Shown: positions 1-6,243, counted from the first letter of the stretch. The stretch is DNA of 6,926 nt from Gemmatimonadota bacterium (GCA_947475795.1 CANJOX010000165.1:1-6926); one strand, 5' to 3'. The notes: generated by a model not told the origin, from the letters alone. Numbers and translations are program-made.

Positions 1-1296
1 GTAGCGTGCGTCGTCGTGCAGATAGCCGCGAAACATCGAGGGCCAGCCGGCGCGCAACGCCAGCTCGCCCTGCACACCGGGCGCCGTCTCGACCGCCACC
101 CCGCCGGACGCTACACGGTGCACGATCGCCGCCTCGATCCCGGGGAGCGGACGCCCCATCGAACCGGGACGCACCGCCATCGCCCGATAGTTCGCGATCA
201 TGATCCCGCCGGTTTCCGTTTGCCACCAATTGTCGTGGATGGGCTGCCCGAAGGCGTCCACACCCCACACCACGGCATCGGCATTGAGCGGCTCCCCGAC
301 GCTGGCCACGAAGCGCAGCGCGTGCAGGTCGCACGCCTTCGGCAGCGCCGTGCCGGCACGGATGAGCATGCGGATGGCGGTGGGGGCGGTATACCACACG
401 GTCACGCGCTGCGTCTCGAGCACCTGGTACCAGCGCGCCGCGTCGAAGTCGCCTTCGTCGATGATGCTGGTCACGCCGCACACGAGCGGCGCGAGCATCC
501 CGTATGAGGTGCCGGTCACCCAGCCGGGATCGGCGGTACACCAGAACAGGTCGTCATCGTGCAGGTCCAGCACCAGCCGCCCGGTGGCCGCGTGCGCCAC
601 GACCGCGCCGTGCACATGCATTGCACCTTTGGGGCGTCCGGTGGTGCCGCTCGTGAAGTGCAGCAGGGCCAGCGTATCGGCGGTGGTGGAGGCCACGGCG
701 GTGTCGGTGGGAGCCGCCGCCAGCAGTGCGCGGAGGTCCTTCGTGTCGGGAAGCGCCGCGATCTCCGCCGCGTCACCGATCAGCAGCACCTGCTGCAGCG
801 ACGGCAGATCCGCGCGCCACGGCTGCACCTTCGCGCGATAATACGCCGGGGTCGTGACCAGCACGCGCCCCTCGCCGAGGGTGAGGCGTGACCTGATCGG
901 CTCGGGACCGAACGCGGAGAACAGCGGTGCAAACACGCCCCCGTGCCACAGCGTGCCAAGGGCCGCGATGTACAACTCGGGCACGCGGTCGGCGAGAACG
1001 AACACCGCCGACCCCGGCGCCACGCCCAGCGACGCGAGCACACCGGCGAAGCGGGCGATCTCCACGGCGAGGGCCGCGTACGTGAGATCGTGCACGGACC
1101 CGTCGCGGCGCAGAAAGCGCAGCGCCACCTGCGTCGCCCGCGCGCCGGCGGCATGTCGCCCGACGGCCTCGTAGGCCATGTTGAGTCCGCCGTCCGGCAG
1201 CCCCGTCAGCGCCGTGCGTGCCTGCGCCCAGGTGAAACGGCGGCAGGCGTCATCGTAGTCGCTGAGGTTGGGCGCAACAGGCTGGGTATCGAGCAT
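1..1296 (-). CDS. acsA: Acetyl-CoA synthetase, AcsA type (N-terminal 432 residues; C-terminus outside window)
   Basis: AMP-forming acetate--CoA ligase of the ANL superfamily, which activates acetate to acetyl-AMP and then acetyl-CoA in the cytoplasm. The reading frame is open from the ATG at 1296 to the window edge. Visible motifs: the phosphate-binding loop TSGTTGRPKG (residues 215-224), CTADPGWVTGTSYG (253-266) and NWWQTETGG (356-364). The second Trp of the WWQTETG motif (residue 358) corresponds to the Trp that closes the acyl pocket in acetyl-CoA synthetases, which favours acetate or another very short acid. The start is supported because the N-terminus (NLSDYDDACRRFTWAQA) resembles the N-terminus of Bacillus AcsA as I remember it; no strong Shine-Dalgarno is visible. 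The hinge, the TGD motif and the catalytic C-terminal lysine lie beyond the window, so completeness cannot be judged. A propionyl-CoA synthetase is a less likely alternative. The gene follows the SDR gene by 82 nt containing a hairpin. Confidence 0.93.
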   Translation of the reverse strand, partial: MLDTQPVAPNLSDYDDACRRFTWAQARTALTGLPDGGLNMAYEAVGRHAAGARATQVALRFLRRDGSVHDLTYAALAVEIARFAGVLASLGVAPGSAVFVLADRVPELYIAALGTLWHGGVFAPLFSAFGPEPIRSRLTLGEGRVLVTTPAYYRAKVQPWRADLPSLQQVLLIGDAAEIAALPDTKDLRALLAAAPTDTAVASTTADTLALLHFTSGTTGRPKGAMHVHGAVVAHAATGRLVLDLHDDDLFWCTADPGWVTGTSYGMLAPLVCGVTSIIDEGDFDAARWYQVLETQRVTVWYTAPTAIRMLIRAGTALPKACDLHALRFVASVGEPLNADAVVWGVDAFGQPIHDNWWQTETGGIMIANYRAMAVRPGSMGRPLPGIEAAIVHRVASGGVAVETAPGVQGELALRAGWPSMFRGYLHDDARY

Positions 1297-1349
1297 GCCG
1301 CAACGTGCACGCGGCGGATGAGACGCGCGTCGGGCGGCGCCTGACACGC

Positions 1350-1378
1350 CTGACAGGCAACGACGCGTTTCCTGTCAG
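1350..1378 (-). terminator. Post-stop hairpin between SDR gene and acsA
   Basis: Read on the minus strand, the hairpin begins at the base after the TAG stop (1381-1379). Arms CTGACAGG (1378-1371) and CCTGTCAG (1357-1350) pair over 8 bp. One mismatch follows, then an inner AACG/CGTT stem of 4 bp closes a 3-nt loop. No U-rich tract follows, so it may be an imperfect terminator, a 3'-end stabiliser or a protein-binding site. On the plus strand the 9-mer ctgacaggc (1350-1358) is preceded directly by a near copy, ctgacacgc (1341-1349). Confidence 0.45.
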
Positions 1379-3007
1379 CTACCAGTCGGTCGGCGCGTAG
1401 TCTTTCAGGAACTGGCCCCACACATGCTGCCCCGTGGCTACCCCCGCAATGATCGGATCGACGATGCGCGCCGCACCGTCGACGATGTCGAGCGGCGGGT
1501 GAAAGCGATGGTTCTCCACTTTGCGTGCCGCGATCTCCGCCACGTCCTCGTCGGTGATCCACCCGGTATCCACACTGTTCATGTGGATCCCGTCCTGCAT
1601 GTAGTCGGCCGCCGAGGTGCGCGTCATCATGTTGAGCGCGGCCTTGGCCATGTTGGTGTGCGGGTGCCGCGTGGTCTTGTTGTTGCGGTAGAACTGCCCT
1701 TCCATCGCCGACACGTTCACGATGTGTTTGTCTCGGTTGTCGGTGCGCTGCATGAGCGGCTTGAGGCGCGCATTGAGCAGGAACGGCGCGATCGCGTTCA
1801 CCAGCTGCACTTCCAGCAGCTCCACACTCGGCACTTCGTCCATCAGCAACCGCCACGAGTTGCGGTCGCGCAGATCGATCTGCTGCAAATCCTGATCGAG
1901 CTGGCCGGCCGGAAACAGCTGGGCCACCACCTGCTGATCGTGCTGATCGTCGGGGAGCAGCGCGACCTGCGAGAGCGCGGCCGCATGGGTCAGCCCCACG
2001 CGGGCGAGGGCACCGTCGCCCGCCGCACCGCCACGTGACACGAGGGCACCGCCCTGCGGGTCGGGGAGCAGCTCGACGCCGCGCAGCCCTTCGTAGGCGC
2101 CCAGCACCTTGCGCGCCCCGGGACTGAGCGTGGCGGCCGCCGCGGTCTCGCCGTCCATCATGTGCGCATAGAACGCCGGCGGGCGGCGCACGGTCTGGCA
2201 GGCGTTGTTGACGATGAAGTCCAGCCGCGGTTCGGTCTGCAGCAGCTCGCGGCAGAACGCTTCCACGCTGGGCGTGTGCCGCAGGTCGAGACCGAACACC
2301 TCCAGCCGGTCGCTCCACTGCTCGAAGTCGGGCTCCGCGGCGTAGCGCATGGCCGAATCACGTGGGAACCGCGTGGTCACCAGCAGCCGCGCCCCGCAGC
2401 GCAGCAGTTTGAGGCCGGCCTGATAGCCGATCTTCACGCGGCCGCCGGTGAGCAGCGCCGTCCGTCCGCTCAGGTCCACCAACTCCGTGCGCTTCCGGAA
2501 GTTGAAGTCGGCGCACGGGGTGCACATCTGATCGTAGAAGTGATGGATCGTGGTGAACTTCTGCTTGCAGATGTAACAGTGCTGCGGCACCACGGCTTCC
2601 GGTCCCGGCGGCGCGGACACGTCGGGGATCTCCCCCTCCACGCCATGGACGGACGAGCTCCCGGCGGCGGGATCACCCAGCAGGTACACGTTGGGCGTGG
2701 TGAACACGGGCTTGCGGCGCAGCGCACGGATCCCGGTCTCCTGCAGGACACTGTCGTCGCGCTGCGCGGCATCGAGTTTGCGCTGGCGCGACGTGGCCTT
2801 CACCATCGCGCGCCGCGCCCGCACGTCGGGCTGGAACACGGTGGCCACGGCATCCACGAAACGCTGCCGCTCGGCCCCGCTGGCCTGCATCAGCAGCGTA
2901 CGGTCGGCGATCACCTGCTCCAGCAGGGCCGTGGCGGCCAACAGCGCCTCGCGGAACGAGTCGTCCGGCGGCTGCGGCGCGTGCGTCGGGAGGTCGGGGT
3001 CCGTCAT
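1379..3007 (-). CDS. Atypical SDR-family oxidoreductase with N-terminal extension and four-cysteine (zinc-ribbon-like) motif
   Basis: A 542-residue protein, about twice the length of a classical SDR. Residues 1-140 are a mostly helical, charged extension of unknown role. Residues 144-165 hold C-x2-C-x14-C-x2-C (CYIC and CTPC), a likely zinc-binding knuckle. A Rossmann-type SDR domain starts near 180: TGGRVKIG (187-194) in place of TGxxxGxG, NNAC (267-270) in place of NNAG, and the catalytic-region Ser in NVSAMEG (433). Where YxxxK is expected the sequence reads TNMAK (451-455) before AALN, so the usual catalytic Tyr is Thr; YRNNK (440-444) is a possible substitute but sits too close to the Ser. 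About 90 residues (roughly 290-380) are inserted between NNAC and the NAIAPFLL segment. I chose ATG 3007 over GTG 3040 because GGTGA lies 4 nt upstream, whereas the GTG sits inside a hairpin arm. Substrate unknown; SDR fold sure, activity unsure. Confidence 0.85.
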   Translation of the reverse strand: MTDPDLPTHAPQPPDDSFREALLAATALLEQVIADRTLLMQASGAERQRFVDAVATVFQPDVRARRAMVKATSRQRKLDAAQRDDSVLQETGIRALRRKPVFTTPNVYLLGDPAAGSSSVHGVEGEIPDVSAPPGPEAVVPQHCYICKQKFTTIHHFYDQMCTPCADFNFRKRTELVDLSGRTALLTGGRVKIGYQAGLKLLRCGARLLVTTRFPRDSAMRYAAEPDFEQWSDRLEVFGLDLRHTPSVEAFCRELLQTEPRLDFIVNNACQTVRRPPAFYAHMMDGETAAAATLSPGARKVLGAYEGLRGVELLPDPQGGALVSRGGAAGDGALARVGLTHAAALSQVALLPDDQHDQQVVAQLFPAGQLDQDLQQIDLRDRNSWRLLMDEVPSVELLEVQLVNAIAPFLLNARLKPLMQRTDNRDKHIVNVSAMEGQFYRNNKTTRHPHTNMAKAALNMMTRTSAADYMQDGIHMNSVDTGWITDEDVAEIAARKVENHRFHPPLDIVDGAARIVDPIIAGVATGQHVWGQFLKDYAPTDW

Positions 3008-3036
3008 CGTGTCACCATGACGGAATTTAGTCGATT

Positions 3037-3070
3037 CCACCGGCGGGACGGATCACAGCCACGCCGGTGG
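3037..3070 (-). terminator. Inverted repeat between SnoaL-like gene and atypical SDR gene
   Basis: Arms ccaccggcg (3037-3045) and cgccggtgg (3062-3070) are perfect 9-bp reverse complements separated by 16 nt. On the transcribed strand it begins 8 nt after the TGA stop of the SnoaL-like gene (3081-3079). No poly-U run follows, although the next bases are AT-richer (AATCGACTAAATT). Weak terminator or a leader structure for the next gene; both are possible. Confidence 0.35.
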
Positions 3071-3078
3071 CCATCTCC

Positions 3079-3501
3079 TCAGCGACCCATCAGCCCCAGC
3101 TGCGCCGCCACCGCCAACCGATCGACCACCTGACGATGGCCGGTGAGGTACCCGTCCGCGAACGTGTAGATCGTCATCCCCTGCACCGCGATCGCACGGC
3201 CCGTGGCTGGCACCGCCCCCATCGCCGCGAGGTGCGTCCCGCGCATGATCCAGCCGATGGCGACACGGTCCCCGTCGGCCACCGTGTCGGTGACCTCGAA
3301 GCGCAGATCGGGGAACGGGGCCCGCGAGATCTGCATCCGCTCCGCGAATCCCTCGCGCGACAGCGTCTGCCCCTCCCACGGATCACCGGGATCACTGTGG
3401 ACCGTGTACTGCTCGGCCACGAACGTGGGGACCAGCGACACATCCCCCGTGTTCCACACGAGATCCATGAACTGCTGCAACCGCTGGGTGTTGTCGGGCA
3501 T
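3079..3501 (-). CDS. SnoaL-like / NTF2-fold protein (ester cyclase family)
   Basis: A 140-residue protein of the SnoaL-like polyketide cyclase/ester cyclase group within the NTF2-like fold. These are small cone-shaped alpha+beta barrels, some of which catalyse aldol cyclisation or hydrolysis, while most have no known substrate. The family pattern is visible in order: FMDLVWNTGD (11-20), the His in YTVHSDPGDPWEGQ (32-45), APFPDLRFEV (61-70), GDRVAIGWIMRGTH (77-90), PATGRAIAVQGMTIYTFADG (98-117) and a final VVDRLAVAAQLG (125-136). Length is normal for the family. No signal peptide is present, so it is cytoplasmic. ATG 3501 is the only sensible start; upstream is weak in Shine-Dalgarno sequence and contains a 12-bp palindrome (ccgggatcccgg, 3506-3517). 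It lies 47 nt downstream of the CIA30 gene, so it may be the third gene of that unit. There is no polyketide context, so a metabolic role cannot be assigned. Confidence 0.85.
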   Translation of the reverse strand: MPDNTQRLQQFMDLVWNTGDVSLVPTFVAEQYTVHSDPGDPWEGQTLSREGFAERMQISRAPFPDLRFEVTDTVADGDRVAIGWIMRGTHLAAMGAVPATGRAIAVQGMTIYTFADGYLTGHRQVVDRLAVAAQLGLMGR

Positions 3502-3548
3502 GTGGCCGGGATCCCGGAAGGTGTGGAGCCGTACGCGAACCGCGAAGC

Positions 3549-4079
3549 CTACGGCTCACACCAGAGATCGGCCACCGCGATGTCCGCGTGGAACGCCGCC
3601 GTGGCCGCCACGATCCCGATCCGCACCACACTGCTCACGTTGAGCGGCGTGCTCAACGACGCGGGGCGGAAGGCGCCCCACTCGATCACCACGTGCGTCC
3701 ACTCCGGCGATACCGGCAGCGGCGCGGCGTAATACTGCCATGGCGCGCGCGTATCGGCGGTGCGCAGATGCACGAAGTACGGACCGGGCGTGCCGCGCAC
3801 CGTGAGGGCGAGGCCGCGGTACGCGCGCGCGTCGATCCCGCTCCCGGGCGGGTCACCCAGCGCGCAGGCCACCTGAATGAACCCGCCGTTGCGCTCCAGC
3901 GACACGGTGCCCGTGAGCTGCAGGGCGCGGCGGCCATGGACCGTGGTCATCGCGCCGTGGGCCACGCTCACGCCCCCCATCACGCGGTCGGAAAACACCG
4001 CCCAGCGGCGCGACATCGCCGCAGGCGACGCACCGAAATCATCGAGTCGCCGAGGCTCCGGTGTCGTCCCCCCGCTCAT
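3549..4079 (-). CDS. CIA30-family protein (complex I intermediate-associated protein 30-like)
   Basis: A 176-residue protein with the CIA30 domain (NDUFAF1-like; a beta-sandwich related to carbohydrate-binding modules). The diagnostic stretch FSDRVMGGVS (29-38) is present, followed by NGGFIQV (64-70), a central YFVHLRTADT strand (101-110), WQYYAAPLPV (114-123) and WTHVVIEWGAF (127-137), all in the family order. Eukaryotic members help assemble respiratory complex I; bacterial members are mostly uncharacterised, so complex I assembly should not be transferred to this gene. It has no signal peptide or membrane segment. The start is ATG 4079, which overlaps the TGA of the upstream Tat-SDR gene as ATGA; an in-frame GTG at 4100 is less likely. 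The overlap implies translational coupling, and the two products may work together, although the partner carries an export signal and this protein does not. Confidence 0.87.
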   Translation of the reverse strand: MSGGTTPEPRRLDDFGASPAAMSRRWAVFSDRVMGGVSVAHGAMTTVHGRRALQLTGTVSLERNGGFIQVACALGDPPGSGIDARAYRGLALTVRGTPGPYFVHLRTADTRAPWQYYAAPLPVSPEWTHVVIEWGAFRPASLSTPLNVSSVVRIGIVAATAAFHADIAVADLWCEP

Positions 4080-5194
4080 CGCGAGGGGCGCGCCTTCCAC
4101 AGGGCCAGCAGCGCCTGCTCACGCTCCGGCGTGAACCCCGTCTTGATGGCTGCGCGGCGATCGGCCGGCAGCGTGTTCCACCAGGCCAGCGTGTCACGCG
4201 CCGTGTCTTCCATGGGGCGCACCGTCAGCCCCGCCGTGAGTTCCGGGGTGATGTCGAAGCGCGCAAAGCCCGCCGTGCGGCCGCGCATCACCTGATATAC
4301 CGGCAACTCCTTGCCGTACGGATTCGCACCGTTCGCCCGCAGGAAGTCAGCGTCCACCCACGTGTACGACGGACTGCTGCCGACGCCCTGCTGAATGCGC
4401 GTGACGAACTCCCGGAACGGCTGCCCCATCTGCGGACCGACCCCGTTGAACACTCCGTAGGTGCGGTTCTCCACGAGCGTGACGCAGAACTTCACCAGAT
4501 CGCGCACGTCGATGATCTGCACGTGATCGGTGCCGTCGCCCGGCACGAGCACCTCACCACCGCGGGCGATGCGCACCGGCCAGTACGTGAAGCGGTCGGT
4601 GTCGTCTTCGGGGCCCACGATCAGCCCCGGACGCACCACCGTGACACGCCCCGGCATCGCCGCGTGCGCGGCCTTTTCGGCGTACGCCTTCGCGTGCCCG
4701 TAGCTCAGCGGCTTCCCCGCCTCGATGGGGGAATTCTCGAGCGTCAGCACCGGCGCGTCGATCGACATCGGCACGCGGCTCAGGTCCGCATACGTGGAGC
4801 GCGTGGAGATGAACAGGTACTGATCCACGCGGTCCCGCAGCAGCTCGGTGGAGAGCTTCACCCAGTCGGGCGCGCTCGCCAGCGACGCCGACTCGTCGAT
4901 CACGGCATCCCACGTACGCCCCTTGAGCGCGGACAGGTCGGACGCCCGGTCGCCGGCCAGCTCCTCCACATCCTTGCCGAACATCCCCGGCGCACTCTTG
5001 CCGCGGTTGAAGATCGTGACCTGATGCCCGCGCTTCAGCGCCTCCCGCACGTCGTGCGGACCCACGAAGCCCGTACCACCGAGGATCAGGATCTTCTTGG
5101 GCGCCCGGGCCGCGAGAAACGCACGCGAATCAAAAGCGGACACAGCGCCCAGGGCGGCCAGCCCGGTGCCGAGAAACTCACGACGGCTGTACAT
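4076..5194 (-). CDS. Tat-exported NAD(P)-dependent epimerase/dehydratase-like protein (extended SDR)
   Basis: A 372-residue Rossmann-fold protein of the NAD-dependent epimerase/dehydratase (extended or atypical SDR) group. The N-terminus MYSRREFLG has the twin-arginine motif (SRRxFL), then a short hydrophobic Ala/Gly/Leu stretch (10-20) and a possible ARA cleavage site near residue 31. The nucleotide-binding loop GGTGFVG (39-45) begins just after it. Tyr165 and Lys169 in YGHAK form the YxxxK catalytic pair; VVRPGLIVGPEDD (186-198) and QIIDVRDL (226-233) are typical later motifs. Export via Tat would deliver it folded, probably with bound cofactor, to the periplasm. The substrate is not evident; nucleotide-sugar and isoflavone-reductase-like relatives are both possible. 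ATG 5194 is fixed by the Tat motif, though no good Shine-Dalgarno is seen. Its stop overlaps the CIA30 start. It lies 69 nt downstream of the double-glycine peptide gene. Confidence 0.88.
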   Translation of the reverse strand: MYSRREFLGTGLAALGAVSAFDSRAFLAARAPKKILILGGTGFVGPHDVREALKRGHQVTIFNRGKSAPGMFGKDVEELAGDRASDLSALKGRTWDAVIDESASLASAPDWVKLSTELLRDRVDQYLFISTRSTYADLSRVPMSIDAPVLTLENSPIEAGKPLSYGHAKAYAEKAAHAAMPGRVTVVRPGLIVGPEDDTDRFTYWPVRIARGGEVLVPGDGTDHVQIIDVRDLVKFCVTLVENRTYGVFNGVGPQMGQPFREFVTRIQQGVGSSPSYTWVDADFLRANGANPYGKELPVYQVMRGRTAGFARFDITPELTAGLTVRPMEDTARDTLAWWNTLPADRRAAIKTGFTPEREQALLALWKARPSR

Positions 5195-5263
5195 GATCGG
5201 GGGACTCGAGGGGAGGAACGGACGGGGCGCGAGGCAGCGAGCGCGACTAGTCGTCGGGGAAGG

Positions 5264-5470
5264 CTACCCTAGTGTTTCGGATGTCGTCCTGCTGGTGGGT
5301 CCAAAGCAAGTAAGCGTTCTTCCTCTTGAATCAAGATAATCGTGCGGGAAGTATTGCCCGGAGTGCACTGAGCATGGGGTCCCGTTCCCCCCGACCACGC
5401 CGTCCAGCTCGTCGTCCGACAGCGCCCCCTCGGCGTCATGATGTGTTGAAACAACGGGTTCACGCGACAT
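5264..5470 (-). CDS. Small peptide with double-glycine leader (candidate RiPP/bacteriocin-type precursor)
   Basis: A 68-residue peptide I do not recognise as a named family. Residues 17-28, LSDDELDGVVGG, match the double-glycine leader pattern (LSxxELxxVxGG) of bacteriocin and other ribosomal peptide precursors that are cut after GG by C39-type peptidase transporters. The predicted core (residues 29-68, about 40 aa) starts NGTPCSVHSG, holds two Cys (33 and 55), is rich in Thr, Ser and Gly, and ends TSRTTSETLG. The start is well supported: ATG 5470 has TGAGG 7 nt upstream. By hand count about 41 of 68 codons end in G or C, much less than in the neighbouring genes; the core is lower (21 of 40) than the leader (20 of 28). 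No modifying enzyme, peptidase or exporter is in the window. The gene sits between the lipoprotein and the Tat-SDR. It could instead be a chance frame, but motif plus ribosome site argue against that. Confidence 0.68.
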   Translation of the reverse strand: MSREPVVSTHHDAEGALSDDELDGVVGGNGTPCSVHSGQYFPHDYLDSRGRTLTCFGPTSRTTSETLG

Positions 5471-5477
5471 GCGGCGG

Positions 5478-5482
5478 CCTCA
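5478..5482 (-). promoter_or_regulatory. Shine-Dalgarno site of the double-glycine peptide gene
   Basis: TGAGG on the minus strand, 7 nt before ATG 5470. It is one of the clearest ribosome-binding sites in the window, where most other starts have weak ones, and it helps show that the small gene is translated from this ATG. Confidence 0.6.
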
Positions 5483-5519
5483 GAGTGCGGAAAAGTGAGT
5501 GGTACATAAAGACAACTTC

Positions 5520-5525
5520 ATTATG
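5520..5525 (-). promoter_or_regulatory. Possible -10 element upstream of the peptide gene
   Basis: CATAAT on the minus strand matches five of six bases of the sigma-70 -10 consensus and lies in the AT-rich part of the 78-nt gap before the peptide gene. No convincing -35 hexamer is found 16-18 nt upstream, where the post-stop hairpin of the lipoprotein gene lies. Treat as a weak candidate. Confidence 0.2.
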
Positions 5526-5528
5526 GTA

Positions 5529-5543
5529 CCGCCGACTCGGCGG
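5529..5543 (-). terminator. Hairpin after the OB-fold lipoprotein gene
   Basis: CCGCCG (5543-5538 on the transcribed strand) pairs with CGGCGG (5534-5529) around a 3-nt loop, starting 5 nt after the TAG stop at 5551-5549. The downstream bases are TACCATAATG, AT-rich but not a U tract. A possible weak intrinsic terminator separating the ABC/lipoprotein unit from the peptide gene. Confidence 0.4.
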
Positions 5544-5548
5544 CAGCG

Positions 5549-6241
5549 CTACTTCACCACGATGTCCGCCGCCTGCCGTGGGGCCACTTCATAGCTGCTC
5601 TCGTACTGCGCCGACAGCCCCGTCACCTGAATGGTCTGGGCGGTAGTCAGCGCCCGCAACGTGCTCGTGGGCACGCCCGCAAAGAGGTGCACGAAGATCT
5701 GCACCTCCCCCGTGCCATCGTTCACGTACAGCTTGTACCCGTACGGCGCGTCGTCCTGAAAGGTCTTGGTCACACGTCCCGTGACTCGCACCAGCTTCCC
5801 TTCGGTGGCCTCGCCCACCGCGCCCGTAGTCACCTCCTCGGGCGCCACCGTGCGCGTGCCGCTCAGCAGCTGCACCGACGCCGACTCGGCCGACAAAATG
5901 CGGAACTTCGCCTCGTCCGCCAGCGTGCCGGTCACGCGCACGTGCGCTCCCAGCGCGAACGCGAGACGCGTCGTGAGCTTCACGTAGATCCCGCCGCTGT
6001 TGTCCTGCAGCGCAAACCCGGGGTTGCCCATCGCCGATTCGAAGGCGCCGGGCGCCACCGTGACGTAGCCCTCCACGGTGGCCTTCGTGCCGGCGGCCTG
6101 CGCGCGGGCCTGCGCCACCGTCGGCACCGAGGGCTCGTCACTGCACGCGGCCAACCCACCAACGGCCGCCGCGACCGCGAGGGCCACCGTGCCAATCCAC
6201 GCGCGCCGCACCACGTGGCGCGCCGTGAACGCCGTGATCAT
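5549..6241 (-). CDS. Lipoprotein with two OB-fold-like segments
   Basis: A 230-residue predicted lipoprotein. The N-terminus has Arg residues at 8, 12 and 13, a hydrophobic stretch (about 14-30) and the lipobox L30-A-A-C33, so Cys33 should be lipidated after signal peptidase II cleavage. A short Ser/Pro linker leads to a first OB-fold-like region (about 47-130) with GTKATVEGYVTVAPGAF and FALQDNSGGIYVKL, and a second (about 135-225) with GKLVRVTGRVTKTF and YKLYVNDGTGEVQIFV. Each has the strand pattern of bacterial OB folds seen in nuclease-associated and surface proteins; no catalytic residues are evident. The start is ATG 6241, 2 nt after the stop of the ABC ATPase; upstream in-frame starts would remove the lipoprotein signal from the N-terminus. 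The close spacing suggests co-expression and perhaps a role at the envelope linked to that transporter, which is inference. It does not look like a solute-binding protein. Confidence 0.82.
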   Translation of the reverse strand: MITAFTARHVVRRAWIGTVALAVAAAVGGLAACSDEPSVPTVAQARAQAAGTKATVEGYVTVAPGAFESAMGNPGFALQDNSGGIYVKLTTRLAFALGAHVRVTGTLADEAKFRILSAESASVQLLSGTRTVAPEEVTTGAVGEATEGKLVRVTGRVTKTFQDDAPYGYKLYVNDGTGEVQIFVHLFAGVPTSTLRALTTAQTIQVTGLSAQYESSYEVAPRQAADIVVK

Positions 6242-6243
6242 GG

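Noticed and set aside
1206..2318. Long open frame on the minus strand overlapping the atypical SDR and acsA
   Set aside because: It runs in another frame across two genes with clear family motifs; its protein is Arg/Ala/Gly-rich with no recognisable domain, typical of a shadow frame in high-GC DNA.
1379..3007. Possible frameshift in the atypical SDR gene at the insertion around residues 290-380
   Set aside because: The frame stays open throughout, with SDR motifs in the same frame before and after it, so an inserted segment is the simpler reading.
2162..3133. Plus-strand open frame (323 codons) opposite the atypical SDR
   Set aside because: Shadow of the minus-strand gene; rich in Arg, His and Gly with no motif.
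3506..3517. 12-bp palindrome ccgggatcccgg upstream of the SnoaL-like gene
   Set aside because: Short, GC-rich palindromes are expected by chance here; single copy and no second site, so not called as an operator.
5244..5253. 10-bp palindrome cgactagtcg in the gap before the Tat-SDR gene
   Set aside because: Too short and single; no spacing to a promoter or U tract that would make it an operator or terminator.
4061..5272. Long plus-strand open frame (403 codons) opposite the Tat-SDR gene
   Set aside because: Antisense to a gene with Tat, GGTGFVG and YxxxK motifs; the product is Arg/His-rich low-complexity sequence without a domain.
5269..5463. Second minus-strand frame (64 codons) overlapping the double-glycine peptide
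   Set aside because: No leader motif and no clear ribosome site before its start; the overlapping frame has both.
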